Assembly: GCA_031283145.1 (NCBI GenBank)
Contig: JAITCJ010000020.1
Span: 1-14,213 of the forward strand
Reading direction: 5' to 3'
Origin: Holophagales bacterium
GTDB taxonomy: Bacteria > Acidobacteriota > Holophagae > Holophagales > Holophagaceae
Length of the DNA stretch: 14,213 nucleotides
Shown here: positions 1 through 7,322 of the stretch, piece after piece
How positions within the stretch are numbered: position 1 is the stretch's first letter
How the letters are laid out: each line of letters opens with the position of its first letter
The notes under the pieces: model-generated
What the model was told of the DNA's origin: nothing
The model's database searches: none
Seen by the model: only the letters and a program-made list of their open reading frames with translations
Translations under genes and position numbers: made by a program

Positions 1-474
1 GGCCACGTAAAGGACTCCATTGAATTAATTGAAATGGCAAGCAAGTGTACAGCCCTTGACGGCAATTTCGTAATAAATATCGGCCCAAGGGGTGATGGTT
101 CCATCAGGTCCGAAGAAACCATGTTGATTCAGGAAATCGGAGCGTGGATTACGGCAAATGGCGACGCCATACATGGCTGTGGCGCTTCCGGGCTTGAAAA
201 TCAAAATTGGGGCTGGCTTACGCGCAGAGAAAAAGCTGATGAAATAAACGCGATTGTGTTTAATATACCCATTTCAGGACGATTGACCATCCAGTTGAGA
301 AAAGGGGAGACAATCAAAAGCGCCGCTATGGCCAATAAAAAGCTGGAAGTCGAAGAAGACAGCGGCGGGCGTTACCTAATCCACCTGCCCAAAGAACTCC
401 CCAAGACAGCCTTTGTTGTAAAAGTGCAGGTTAATACAGGTAATCAGATTACGGCGGAAGCGGCAAAAATATGA
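1..474 (+). CDS. Alpha-L-fucosidase (GH29), C-terminal fragment
   Basis: This is the 3' end of a gene that enters the window already open: the frame is continuous from base 1 and stops at TGA 472-474, giving about 157 residues. The stretch GNFVINIGPRGDGSI, followed by EIGAWITANGDAIHG, matches the conserved end of the GH29 alpha-L-fucosidase catalytic domain (family pattern NGNLLLNIGP.ADG.I, then IG.WL..NGEAIY). The residues after WGWLT form the small beta-sandwich tail usual in this family. GH29 enzymes release L-fucose from glycans by a retaining mechanism; the catalytic nucleophile and any signal peptide lie upstream, outside the window, so activity and location cannot be judged. An ATG at 34 is internal, not the start. 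The gene converges on rsmE, with 12 bases between the two stop codons. The family call is strong; substrate linkage is unknown. Confidence 0.88.
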   Translation, partial: GHVKDSIELIEMASKCTALDGNFVINIGPRGDGSIRSEETMLIQEIGAWITANGDAIHGCGASGLENQNWGWLTRREKADEINAIVFNIPISGRLTIQLRKGETIKSAAMANKKLEVEEDSGGRYLIHLPKELPKTAFVVKVQVNTGNQITAEAAKI

Positions 475-475
475 T

Positions 476-494
476 ATAGCAGTTGATTAGCTAT
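476..494. repeat. Short TATAGC/GCTAT hairpin between convergent genes
   Basis: The 5-bp arms ATAGC (476-480) and GCTAT (490-494) enclose a 9-base loop in the gap between the fucosidase and rsmE stops, overlapping the rsmE stop codon. The left half reads TATAGCAGTTGAT, close to the TATAGCAGTTCAAC ends of the larger repeats in this window. It may be a remnant of that family. It has no U-run and is not a convincing terminator. Confidence 0.35.
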
Positions 495-1218
495 GGTCAA
501 CAAATCGCTCCAATTCCATTTGGACAGCCCCTAAAATAGCGGCCGGACAGGTCGCCGACCTGAGTATGCTTTTGCCCAGCGATATTGGTTTCCATCCTGA
601 TTCGCGCAGTATCTCTATTTCAATATCCGAGATGCCGCCCTCGGGTCCATGCGTAAAAGCGAAGTCCTCAAACATAAAGACCGGGTTGGGCGCTTCAGTC
701 TTTACTTCATAGGCTACCCAACGTTGTTCTACATCCCAGTCACGTAAAAATTCCAGGGATACCGGATGGCGTAATTCAGGAATCTGTGTTCTGTGGGACT
801 GTTCGCAGGCCGCCAGGATAATTCGCCGCCAGCGTTCCATTCTGACATCCACTCTGCGCTTGTTGTATTGGCTTCTTTCATAAATTACCGGCTGAATCAG
901 CGTTGCGCCAAGCTCAACAGCATCCGGCAAAAATTCGTCCCAAAGACCCAGTTGCGCCGTGATTGGCAAGCAGGCATGGATATCAACAGGAGCTTCTCTG
1001 TTTTCATTTATCGGGGCTACTAGTCTTATTGACGCGCTGTTTTTACTCACACTCACTAGTTCAGCCCGCCAAATTCCGGCGGAGCAAAGTATTTCCAAAG
1101 AATTTCCCAAAGCGAGCCTGAGCGCCGCGAGGTGTTTTGCCTGCTCCGCGCCAAGCGCCAGAGTTGCATTTTCAACCGGTGTAATTGAATCCGGCAGGAC
1201 AAGTCGCGGAAGTCTCAT
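487..1218 (-). CDS. rsmE: 16S rRNA m3U1498 methyltransferase RsmE
   Basis: The 243-aa product is a SPOUT-family methyltransferase that methylates N3 of U1498 in the decoding region of 16S rRNA, using S-adenosylmethionine in the cytoplasm. Residues 1 to about 75 fit the PUA-like RNA-binding domain. The rest is the knotted SPOUT domain: ELGATLIQPVIYERSQ (102-117), ACEQSHRTQIPEL (137-149), the knot motif HGPEGG (190-195) and LGKSILRSAT (214-223), which corresponds to the family's LG.RILR.ETA. Length is normal. ATG at 1216-1218 is the only start consistent with the N-terminal domain, although no strong Shine-Dalgarno sequence precedes it. The T-C after LRSA replaces the usual ETA, a mild deviation in the cofactor loop. 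The gene stands alone, converges with the fucosidase gene, and has a repeat-filled upstream region. Confidence 0.93.
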   Translation of the reverse strand: MRLPRLVLPDSITPVENATLALGAEQAKHLAALRLALGNSLEILCSAGIWRAELVSVSKNSASIRLVAPINENREAPVDIHACLPITAQLGLWDEFLPDAVELGATLIQPVIYERSQYNKRRVDVRMERWRRIILAACEQSHRTQIPELRHPVSLEFLRDWDVEQRWVAYEVKTEAPNPVFMFEDFAFTHGPEGGISDIEIEILRESGWKPISLGKSILRSATCPAAILGAVQMELERFVDHS

Positions 1219-1275
1219 AAATGCCAGAATATCTTAATTTTTGTGTCCGTGTCAAAGACCGGCTTGCTTTTGCCT

Positions 1276-1388
1276 TATAGCAATTTTCGCTTTTATTGCT
1301 TGCACAACGGTGGGCAAGCAATAAACGGCCGTGATTTGCAAGCAAATCCCGACATAGCAGTTCAACTACAAAAAGTTGAACTGCTATA
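1276..1388 (-). repeat. 113-bp TATAG-bounded structured repeat (family C, copy 3)
   Basis: This non-coding element starts TATAGCAATTT and ends TTGAACTGCTATA, giving imperfect terminal inverted repeats. It holds three hairpins: a 12-bp perfect stem 1292-1303/1314-1325 (10-base loop), a 7-bp stem 1333-1339/1342-1348 (2-base centre), and a 14-bp perfect stem 1354-1367/1374-1387 (6-base loop). Read on the minus strand it resembles 7691-7795, sharing the head hairpin, the AATTTGCTT block and the closing GCAATAAAAGCGAAAA, and more loosely 7084-7176. It lies 58 bases upstream of rsmE and ends 2 bases before the 91-bp palindrome. It looks like a non-autonomous miniature element; no coding sequence is seen. 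Confidence 0.7.
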
Positions 1389-1389
1389 T

Positions 1390-1482
1390 TAGACTTCTTT
1401 CGTAACCTTGACAAGACATCTTGAAATTACATATACAGACAAGCAAAAAGTTTCTTGTTCAAGCGGTTACGAAAGAAGTCTA
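1390..1482. repeat. 91-bp palindromic element, copy 1
   Basis: The 18-bp terminal arms at 1390-1407 and 1465-1482 (TAGACTTCTTTCGTAACC and its complement) are perfect inverted repeats. Inside them TTGACAAGA and TCTTGTTCAA continue the pairing with small bulges, so the whole unit can fold as one long hairpin or cruciform. The core, 1391-1481, recurs base for base in the opposite orientation at 11719-11809. Each core ends in GACTTC/GAAGTC and is preceded by TA; here TA also follows, which would fit TA target duplication as in Tc1/mariner-IS630-type miniature elements. That is inference. The stretch 1483-1612 beyond it is A/T-mixed sequence in which I see no gene or site. Confidence 0.85.
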
Positions 1483-1612
1483 TCGAGAGCCAGTTTTGCA
1501 ACTTCAACGGAGTTGACAGGTGTGCCAGAATGAAGCCGGACGCGACATTGTAGCGGACGGCATCATTACGGGCACAGACAGAAACGGGGGTTTGCAATTA
1601 CCTCATTTCATT

Positions 1613-2095
1613 TTATTTTCTATCAACATTTACGGTATAGGGTATATCGTATGAGCCTTGCAGGAAGAAGCTTATGAAGTATCGTCTATCCAGTTTATTT
1701 TTAAATTCAATGACGGGCGAGTTAATTTTTTGCTGATTGAGGTGAAGTTTTTTGATTTCAGCTACATATGGGTCGTCCGCGGCGGGGACATTCCAGTTGA
1801 TTTTAATTGCCGTGGACGGCATACATTTAAGTGTTATTTTGACCTTTTCACCTGGATTTACTTCCAGGCTGAAAATCCTCAAGCCTTTCATGGCCGCCGA
1901 TACATTTTTGTGAATCTCTTCCTGGTCGTGATACCTGGGCAGTGAATTTTCCCCCAGCTTAGACACTCCCATTGGCACGGCTATGGTATCGTATGCGGAC
2001 TTGCTGTAATCAACCACAGGGCGCTCGCTTTCCTGCCCGAGCATAACGGCTGGTGATAGCAATCCCAAAATAAACGCTGTCAGTATTTGTCTCAT
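1613..2095 (-). CDS. Exported protein of unknown function (160 aa)
   Basis: I do not recognise this family. The first ~20 residues (MRQILTAFILGLLSPAVMLG, then QES) form a clear Sec signal peptide, with no cysteine lipobox, so the protein should be periplasmic, surface-attached or secreted. The mature part (~140 aa) is hydrophilic and beta-rich, with a central LRIFSLEVNPGEKVKITLKC block suggesting an immunoglobulin- or C2-like beta-sandwich, and it ends PYTVNVDRK. Its C-terminus is not that of an outer-membrane barrel. The ATG at 2093-2095 is preceded by AAAGGAAA at good spacing. The gene is last in the minus-strand cluster, 73 bases after the barrel-protein gene and just past an intrinsic terminator, so it is probably made at a lower level than its neighbours. 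Working with the receptors is a guess from position only. Confidence 0.8.
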   Translation of the reverse strand: MRQILTAFILGLLSPAVMLGQESERPVVDYSKSAYDTIAVPMGVSKLGENSLPRYHDQEEIHKNVSAAMKGLRIFSLEVNPGEKVKITLKCMPSTAIKINWNVPAADDPYVAEIKKLHLNQQKINSPVIEFKNKLDRRYFISFFLQGSYDIPYTVNVDRK

Positions 2096-2110
2096 GACAA
2101 TTTCCTTTAT

Positions 2111-2150
2111 AAAAAACAGGACGCGCGCGTAAAACCCGTGCGTCCTGTTT
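2111..2150 (-). terminator. Intrinsic terminator inside the envelope-gene cluster
   Basis: The arms 2114-2127 and 2137-2150 (AAACAGGACGCGCG against CGTGCGTCCTGTTT) form a 14-bp stem with one G-U wobble and a 9-base loop. In the minus-strand transcript the stem is followed by a run of six U (complement of 2111-2116). It lies 19 bases after the 224-aa gene's stop codon and 16 bases before the 160-aa gene's start. It should end most transcripts after the barrel gene; the downstream gene then depends on read-through or its own promoter. On the plus strand there is no U-run. Confidence 0.85.
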
Positions 2151-2168
2151 AACGTCAGCCACTAGAAC

Positions 2169-2843
2169 TTAAAAGTGGTAGCCTACAGAAACAGAGAACC
2201 AGCTTGGGTTCATTGGATTTAAGCCAGGCACGCGCAGTGTATCCTGACCGGGCACTTCCCTCTCCCAATCTGATATCCAGTGACTCGCGTCAAATTGAAT
2301 ATGGGCGCTCAAATAACTGGTAATGAAATAGTCCATGCCAACCCTAAGTCCTATCTTTGGATGATTATTCCACAGACCATGAGCTTTGGTCTCAGGGTCG
2401 CCATTCAAATCAAACTCGCCGGGGGCATAGCCGTCGGTGATCTGATTGCCGTCAAACCAGTTGACGCTCACGCCAATCCAGGGGCGCAAGCCCTTTATGG
2501 GCGTCTGATACTTGAAATTAACGCCAATCTGATAGACGTCCAGGCCAAAAGCCGGCGAGGGTAGGTCAAGCGTTATCGCGGGATCAAAATCCGTCCGGGT
2601 ATTGCCTACAAATCTCGAATAAGCGAACCACGGCGAAATAAAGCTGAAACTATCGGGCATGGCGAAATCATAGCCGCCCTCAAAGCCCCATCCGTTGGAT
2701 TTATCACCCAGAAAAACTTTTGTTTCAGCAAAAGGCGCGGTTATGGACGCCTTGACATAAAACGGCCCGCCGTCTGTTCCCTGCGCGCTGGCAGTTGCTA
2801 AGGCTGCTCCAAGCATGAGCAGAGAAATGGAAAATTTAGTCAT
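2169..2843 (-). CDS. Small outer-membrane beta-barrel protein (224 aa)
   Basis: Residues 1-20 form a Sec signal peptide (MTKFSISLLMLGAALATASA, cleavage before QGT). The mature chain has alternating amphipathic beta strands rich in aromatic and glycine residues (for example FSFISPWFAYSRF, YQIGVNFKYQT, PKIGLRVGMDYFITSYLSAHIQFDAS) and ends in SVSVGYHF. A terminal phenylalanine is the sorting signal for BAM-assembled barrels. Length fits an 8-stranded barrel of the OmpA/OMP_b-brl type. The start is fixed by ACCTCCT on the plus strand (2850-2856), an ideal AGGAGGT ribosome site. It lies 24 bases after the TonB-dependent receptor gene and is probably co-transcribed with it. It could be a porin-like or structural partner of the receptor; the function is unknown. 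Confidence 0.83.
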   Translation of the reverse strand: MTKFSISLLMLGAALATASAQGTDGGPFYVKASITAPFAETKVFLGDKSNGWGFEGGYDFAMPDSFSFISPWFAYSRFVGNTRTDFDPAITLDLPSPAFGLDVYQIGVNFKYQTPIKGLRPWIGVSVNWFDGNQITDGYAPGEFDLNGDPETKAHGLWNNHPKIGLRVGMDYFITSYLSAHIQFDASHWISDWEREVPGQDTLRVPGLNPMNPSWFSVSVGYHF

Positions 2844-2867
2844 GTATTTACCTCCTCATGCACTAAG

Positions 2868-5800
2868 TTAGAAACGAATACCAAAATCAAACTGCGCGTA
2901 ACGCGCGTTGTAATTCGCGCCGCCTCTGGTATAGCGGCCCTGATTGCCTGCCGAGCCTAACTTTACCCAGTTATGGGACCCGGAAGTTTGGGTGTTGGGG
3001 AACAGCGCCCAGAACGGAGCTTCAGGAAGGCCGTTGTTCGGCTGCGCGGAATCCCAGGTATAGTTGGCGCCGGTATAGGGATTGGAAGCCCAATAATTTT
3101 TATTGGAAATACCACCCAGGCTGAAGTGGTTGAACACATTAAAAATAGTGGCGGAGGTGTAAAATTCTATTTTCTTTCCCACCGGAATGCTCATGTTCCA
3201 CTTGAGGTCAAAGGAGGGCGGCCCGTCCTGATTGAGGAACCAACCACGCTTGTCGCCGAAATAGAAAGCCGCGTACTGCGCGTAATTTATGACTGAAAAC
3301 ACCTGGGACTGAGCCATCAGTTCCGGCGGCAGGTTCACGTTCACTGTGAGGTCATATGGTCTGCCGGTCACGTATGAGGCCATGAAAGTCAAGTCGTTCT
3401 GCACACCCTCGCGTTCGCCCACATGATAAGACAGCCATGACTTGATACTGTGGTGCTCGCTCTTGTCGGGAAGTTCGCCTTTGGGGTTCCAGGAACTAAG
3501 GGGTACGCCCATCGCTTCCCATTCTTTGTAGTAATACGCGGCATTATCGCCGACATTACCTTCGCGCCAGGGCCTGGTTGAATAAATACGGGCCATTGTC
3601 CAGTTGCCGGCCCAGGTGAGCGAGGTCTTTGCTGTGGCAAATATCCTGTGCTGCCATTCCATTTCCAGACTCTTGTAATCACGCTCGCCATAAGGATCAA
3701 AGGTTATAATCCGGCGAACGGCGGGGGCGGTCAAACCTGTATTGGCAAAGTCAGGAATGTTTATTATGTTCCACTCAGGTATCTGTATGTACCAGAGGTC
3801 GCTGAATTTGTCAAAAATCGCGGACGCGCGGAAGTAACCGCTGTTATAGGCGCGCTTATAATTCAGCGTGAATGAAGTGCGCATTTCGGGTTTGAGGTTC
3901 GGGTCAATTTCGCGGCCAATGTCTGAGTCGTTATATAGGTATGGCTTGTAATGGCTCAAGTCAAGCAAAGTCTCTTTGTCAACCAAATACGGTACGCCGG
4001 GGCCGTTTGGTGTGCCTAATTCCCCTGCGTTCCAATACATATTCACGCTTCTGTTGTTGGGCGAGCGGTAAAAACTGCCCAGATTTCCGGAGCCGATGGT
4101 TCCCCGGAACTGGCCGTAACTGAAATCAACTACGTGCTGATTATCGCCGAATACATCGTATTTGACCGTCAGGCGCGGCAATATGGAGGATGTGTCAATT
4201 TCACGGCCAAGCCTGCTGTCATATATGTACTTTTCATATCTGAAACCAAGCATTATGTTCCAATTATTATTTATAGTATAAAAATCATTCGCGTAAAGGG
4301 TCTGCGATTTACTGATGCCGACGTCCTCTCTGGCATTATTTGTGGTTGACTGTACAAGCACCGTCGGAATACGCCCGGTTGTACGCCAGACGGCGTTGCT
4401 GGCTGTGTTTACAAGCGGACTGGCGTTGATTCCCTCAACGTTGAAAACTACATATCTGCCGTCCTGAACGCGGCCCGGTACGTAGTAAGTCGCGTTGTTA
4501 ATGCCCGGATACCCGCCGCCGCGAACCATTTCTTTGTATTCACCAAAGCCGAAGTCAAATTGGTGGGAATTTAATATCCATTGAACATTGGCGTCAAGTG
4601 TCTCGGTGTTCCTGTGTTCGGGGATACCGTCGCCTCTATCTCCATTGGTCAGGTAAGTAGCTCCCCAGTTTGTGACGGTGGCGGCGCCTACGGTAAAGAA
4701 ATTCGCCGGCGTGGCGCGGCTTGTCCATGTCCCGATGTAGATTGGGTCGCCGGGGCCGTAAGAAAATGTGACATAGCTAGTGCTGCGGCCCCACTTCAGG
4801 TCAACTACAAATGAGCCGAAAATACCGTTGTACTGCAAAGACCTGATATCTGAATCGGCGAACTGAGTATGCAGCATGTTATCTATGTCTATACCGCTTA
4901 GCTGTGTGTCAAAATATGTGGATTTGTCAACCATCGCCTCAAAGGACAGGGTCTGTGTGGGCGCTATCTGCCAGAATAATTTGTAATTCTGTGTCAGAAG
5001 TTTATCGGTTCCGCTGAATAAAAGGGGCGCGGTACTGGTCTGACCATATGTATAACCAAGGGTTCCCTGTCCGAAATAGGGGTTATACTGCCTTCCCGCT
5101 CTAAATAGGTTACTCACTTCGGCAGGCCAGGTGGTGGGGGGAATAAATCTTCCGGCGTAGCTGAATGTGATGTGGTCTTTCCAGATAGGTCCGCGCAGGT
5201 TGATTTCATAGGTTTTCCACAGTGTGTCATCCTCTGGATCCGCGGGATACCTGACTGGATCGCCAAAGGTCTCAACACGCTCGGAGGCGTCTGGCAGACT
5301 TGCGCTCCAGGCGTCGTTTCTCAATTTGACGCGCACGCCCCCATGAAACTCGTTGCTGCCTGTCTTAGTGACAATGCTGACTATGCCGCCTGATGTAAAA
5401 CCATATCTGGCGTTCATTGGACTTTGGATGACTTGAATGTCTTCTATAAGGTCGTCAATGACGTTTTCATCCTGCCGCCCTTCTCTGACTAGTGGGTCTC
5501 TGACGGATACGCCGTTGACTACGAACTGGGACTGACCGGTGATGGCGCCCCGGATAACCGGATATGTAATGTTGCCGGCGACGCCAGGAGCCATGGCCAG
5601 AGCGCCGTAGGCGTTCAGGCTTGGGGCGGGAATCGTCTGGATTTCATCCGCGTTGAAAGATGAGGATACTTTTGTATCTGTTTTGTCAACGGCGGCTATT
5701 GTCCCCGTAATCTCGACTGTGGCCGTGGCGGCGGCGATAGACTTCAATATGATGTCCTGCCTCCTGGTTATGCCGGCGCTGATGGTAAGACCTTCAACTT

Positions 5801-6065
5801 TCTGTGCCAGCAGTCCGCTCGCGGAAATGGTCAAACTGTAGTTGACGCCGGGCGGCAACATAGGGGCTCTGAACTGGCCGTTTTCGTCTGTCGCTATTGT
5901 CCTTGCTTGCAACAAAACGGGAGATGTGATTATTATTCTCGCTCCGACTACCGGCCTGCCGGCGTCGTTCCTTACTGAACCCAGCAATGTCCCCGTGCTC
6001 TCCTGCGCGACAAGGGAGGCGCTGACCAGCAAAAGGCTCAATGATGTTAAATATGATAATTTCAT
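2868..6065 (-). CDS. TonB-dependent receptor 1, Oar-like, with N-terminal carboxypeptidase-regulatory domain (1065 aa)
   Basis: This outer-membrane active transporter, energised by TonB-ExbB-ExbD, has: signal peptide 1-21 (ending SASLVAQ); a carboxypeptidase-regulatory-like beta-sandwich at about 25-108 (GSVRNDAGRPVVGARI, then TDENGQFRAPMLPPG); ATVEITG at 115-121; a plug at about 127-236 (APGVAGNITYPVIRGA, QFVVNGVSVRD, IEDIQVIQSPMNARYG, GGIVSIVTKTGSNEFHG); and a long barrel ending AQFDFGIRF, with the terminal phenylalanine needed for assembly. The start is ATG 6063-6065, preceded by GGAG at 6-base spacing; an in-frame ATG farther upstream (6146) would overlap the previous gene and place the signal peptide internally. 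It follows the 249-aa barrel gene by 16 bases. The substrate cannot be read from sequence; no SusD-like lipoprotein is present. It is paralogous to the receptor at 8514, sharing GPIWKDH and the plug motifs. Confidence 0.92.
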   Translation of the reverse strand: MKLSYLTSLSLLLVSASLVAQESTGTLLGSVRNDAGRPVVGARIIITSPVLLQARTIATDENGQFRAPMLPPGVNYSLTISASGLLAQKVEGLTISAGITRRQDIILKSIAAATATVEITGTIAAVDKTDTKVSSSFNADEIQTIPAPSLNAYGALAMAPGVAGNITYPVIRGAITGQSQFVVNGVSVRDPLVREGRQDENVIDDLIEDIQVIQSPMNARYGFTSGGIVSIVTKTGSNEFHGGVRVKLRNDAWSASLPDASERVETFGDPVRYPADPEDDTLWKTYEINLRGPIWKDHITFSYAGRFIPPTTWPAEVSNLFRAGRQYNPYFGQGTLGYTYGQTSTAPLLFSGTDKLLTQNYKLFWQIAPTQTLSFEAMVDKSTYFDTQLSGIDIDNMLHTQFADSDIRSLQYNGIFGSFVVDLKWGRSTSYVTFSYGPGDPIYIGTWTSRATPANFFTVGAATVTNWGATYLTNGDRGDGIPEHRNTETLDANVQWILNSHQFDFGFGEYKEMVRGGGYPGINNATYYVPGRVQDGRYVVFNVEGINASPLVNTASNAVWRTTGRIPTVLVQSTTNNAREDVGISKSQTLYANDFYTINNNWNIMLGFRYEKYIYDSRLGREIDTSSILPRLTVKYDVFGDNQHVVDFSYGQFRGTIGSGNLGSFYRSPNNRSVNMYWNAGELGTPNGPGVPYLVDKETLLDLSHYKPYLYNDSDIGREIDPNLKPEMRTSFTLNYKRAYNSGYFRASAIFDKFSDLWYIQIPEWNIINIPDFANTGLTAPAVRRIITFDPYGERDYKSLEMEWQHRIFATAKTSLTWAGNWTMARIYSTRPWREGNVGDNAAYYYKEWEAMGVPLSSWNPKGELPDKSEHHSIKSWLSYHVGEREGVQNDLTFMASYVTGRPYDLTVNVNLPPELMAQSQVFSVINYAQYAAFYFGDKRGWFLNQDGPPSFDLKWNMSIPVGKKIEFYTSATIFNVFNHFSLGGISNKNYWASNPYTGANYTWDSAQPNNGLPEAPFWALFPNTQTSGSHNWVKLGSAGNQGRYTRGGANYNARYAQFDFGIRF

Positions 6066-6081
6066 TAAATTCTCCTTGTTG

Positions 6082-6831
6082 TTAGAACCTGAAACCGGCG
6101 CTGAACTCAAACACGACCTTGGTTCTGGAGTAGGTTTCAACACCATCCGGCTTGCCGCTTATCTCATACGGCCTCCAAAACGCCTGATCGAAAGAAACCG
6201 TCGTAAGGTTCGCTTCTACAAATACGTTGTTGCCGATATACCCATGTACGCCCGCGAATAAACCGGGCTTGATGGAATTGTTGGAATTCAGCTTCGCCCA
6301 ATCTCTGTCTTCATCAAACCAAGAGTCGAGATCGTTGCACTCCTCTTCAATCTCAAATAAACCAATCCGACCGAGTGTCTGATCCTGAGCTTTTAACCAC
6401 TGTAAATTGATACCGGCCTGCCATGACCACCTGGTGTCTCCAATGGCGCGCCTGTAACCAAGATTTAAAACTAAACCGTCTAGGTCGTTTTTATGTATAT
6501 CCGCTCCCCAATACTTGCTTGACCAGGCTGGACTCCCGTCCGAAAAATAAAAAATCCTGGCCGGCTCAAGTGGTATTGCCGATGTCTCCCACTCCTCGGC
6601 ACGAAAATATACATACTTCACTTCGCCCATTAATGACGCTCTGCTGTCAAGCCGATACTGACTTGTTAAGGCTAAATGCAAAGATAGATTTGAAGCCTGC
6701 TCCTTGTTCCCGGAAGCCATGCCCAAACCTGAACCCATCTTTAGCCCAAAACTTAGTGTCGGCTCCTGGGCGCTCATGCAAAGGCTAACGCCCAGCCCCA
6801 AAAGAAGGTACCGAGTTGTTTTGGATATCAT
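6082..6831 (-). CDS. Outer-membrane beta-barrel protein (249 aa), first gene of the cluster
   Basis: The protein has a signal peptide (MISKTTRYLLLGLGVSLCMSA, cleavage before QEP), then glycine- and aromatic-rich amphipathic strands: LSFGLKMGSGLGMASG, LSLHLALTSQYRLDSRASLMGEVKYVYF, WSWQAGINLQWLKA, IKPGLFAGVHGYIGNNVFVEANLTTVSF, and the terminal strand KVVFEFSAGFRF with the C-terminal phenylalanine. An 8- to 10-stranded barrel fits the length. The ATG at 6829-6831 is chosen over one 36 bases upstream because GGAGGA precedes it at 5-base spacing and it gives a proper signal peptide. The cysteine near residue 18 follows leucine rather than glycine or alanine, so this is not a lipoprotein. An acidic loop (EEECNDLDSWFDEDRDW) might bind cations or face the outside. 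Being first in the unit, 16 bases before receptor 1, it is probably co-expressed with it. Function is unknown. Confidence 0.82.
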   Translation of the reverse strand: MISKTTRYLLLGLGVSLCMSAQEPTLSFGLKMGSGLGMASGNKEQASNLSLHLALTSQYRLDSRASLMGEVKYVYFRAEEWETSAIPLEPARIFYFSDGSPAWSSKYWGADIHKNDLDGLVLNLGYRRAIGDTRWSWQAGINLQWLKAQDQTLGRIGLFEIEEECNDLDSWFDEDRDWAKLNSNNSIKPGLFAGVHGYIGNNVFVEANLTTVSFDQAFWRPYEISGKPDGVETYSRTKVVFEFSAGFRF

Positions 6832-6852
6832 TATTCTCCTCCAAATGATGTC

Positions 6853-6868
6853 TGTGCAAAACTGCACA
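6853..6868. promoter_or_regulatory. Inverted repeat in the leader of the envelope operon
   Basis: TGTGCA (6853-6858) and TGCACA (6863-6868) form a perfect 6-bp inverted repeat around a 4-base centre, 21 bases upstream of the 249-aa gene's ATG and just above its ribosome site. The position suits an operator or a 5'-leader hairpin. No matching copy is seen in front of receptor 2. Confidence 0.4.
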
Positions 6869-6895
6869 ATTAGGTTGATAAATCCTGAGTGAAAC

Positions 6896-7072
6896 GTTCC
6901 CGCTGTGAGAAGGCGGGAAGCGGAGGATTAAACACCTGTGGCCGATAGGATGCAGATAATGTAATTGTTGGAAACAATAAGATATATATTGCGTTGGCCT
7001 GTTTAACGACACGACGCCGCTCGCAAAAATGCTTTTGACATCTTTGACATTTTTGACATGGAGATTTTGAGG
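6896..7072 (+). repeat. 177-bp direct repeat, copy 1
   Basis: This matches 7909-8085 without gaps, with 6 mismatches I can count (about 97% identity, 1013 bases apart). It starts with a hairpin whose arms are TTCCCGC and GCGGGAA, and ends with three tandem 9-mers, TTTGACATC, TTTGACATT and TTTGACATG (7034-7060), giving three TTGACA hexamers at 9-base spacing. It begins 64 bases upstream of the 249-aa gene, pointing away from it. There is no convincing open frame: the minus strand merely spells MSKMSKMSK across the 9-mers. It reads as a duplicated regulatory or mobile module. Confidence 0.85.
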
Positions 7073-7083
7073 GGGAACCTCTG

Positions 7084-7176
7084 TATAGCAGTTCAACACT
7101 TCGCAGTCGAATCGCTATACTGTGATTTGTTTGTAGGCGGGCACTGCCCGCCGTCGTACAAGCAATACAAGCGAAA
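7084..7176 (+). repeat. TATAG-bounded structured repeat (family C, copy 1)
   Basis: It starts TATAGCAGTTCAAC and folds back on GTCGAATCGCTATA (up to 7119), then carries TGTGATTTG, a strong 7-bp hairpin 7136-7142/7146-7152 (GGCGGGC/GCCCGCC, 3-base loop) and AAGCAATACAAGCGAAA. The same order of blocks occurs at 7691-7795 and, inverted, at 1276-1388; the closing CTATA end is lost here. The following stretch, 7177-7322, shows no gene, repeat or site that I can identify. Confidence 0.6.
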
Positions 7177-7322
7177 TTTGTGTTACTTCAGAAGACAGAA
7201 GCGGTTTTGTTGAAGAGATATTGAGAACAGGGGAAGTCTTATTCGAGCGTTCCTGAAGTCCGGGCGTACAACCCCAGTTTGCATTGACGGAGGCAAGTTT
7301 ACTCACCGACATACCAAGTTGC

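Noticed and set aside
1427..1597. Minus-strand open frame of 56 codons running through the 91-bp palindrome
   Set aside because: It has only a TTG start, no ribosome site, and follows the repeat sequence; the second copy of the palindrome does not carry the upstream part. Chance frame.
3389..3700. 103-aa minus-strand frame inside receptor 1, and other long frames opposite both receptors
   Set aside because: They lie in alternative frames of clearly real genes, show low-complexity shadow composition and lack start signals.
6082..6831. Lipoprotein signal in the 249-aa barrel protein (cysteine at residue 18)
   Set aside because: The residue before cysteine is leucine and the setting does not fit a lipobox; a normal signal peptidase I site follows.
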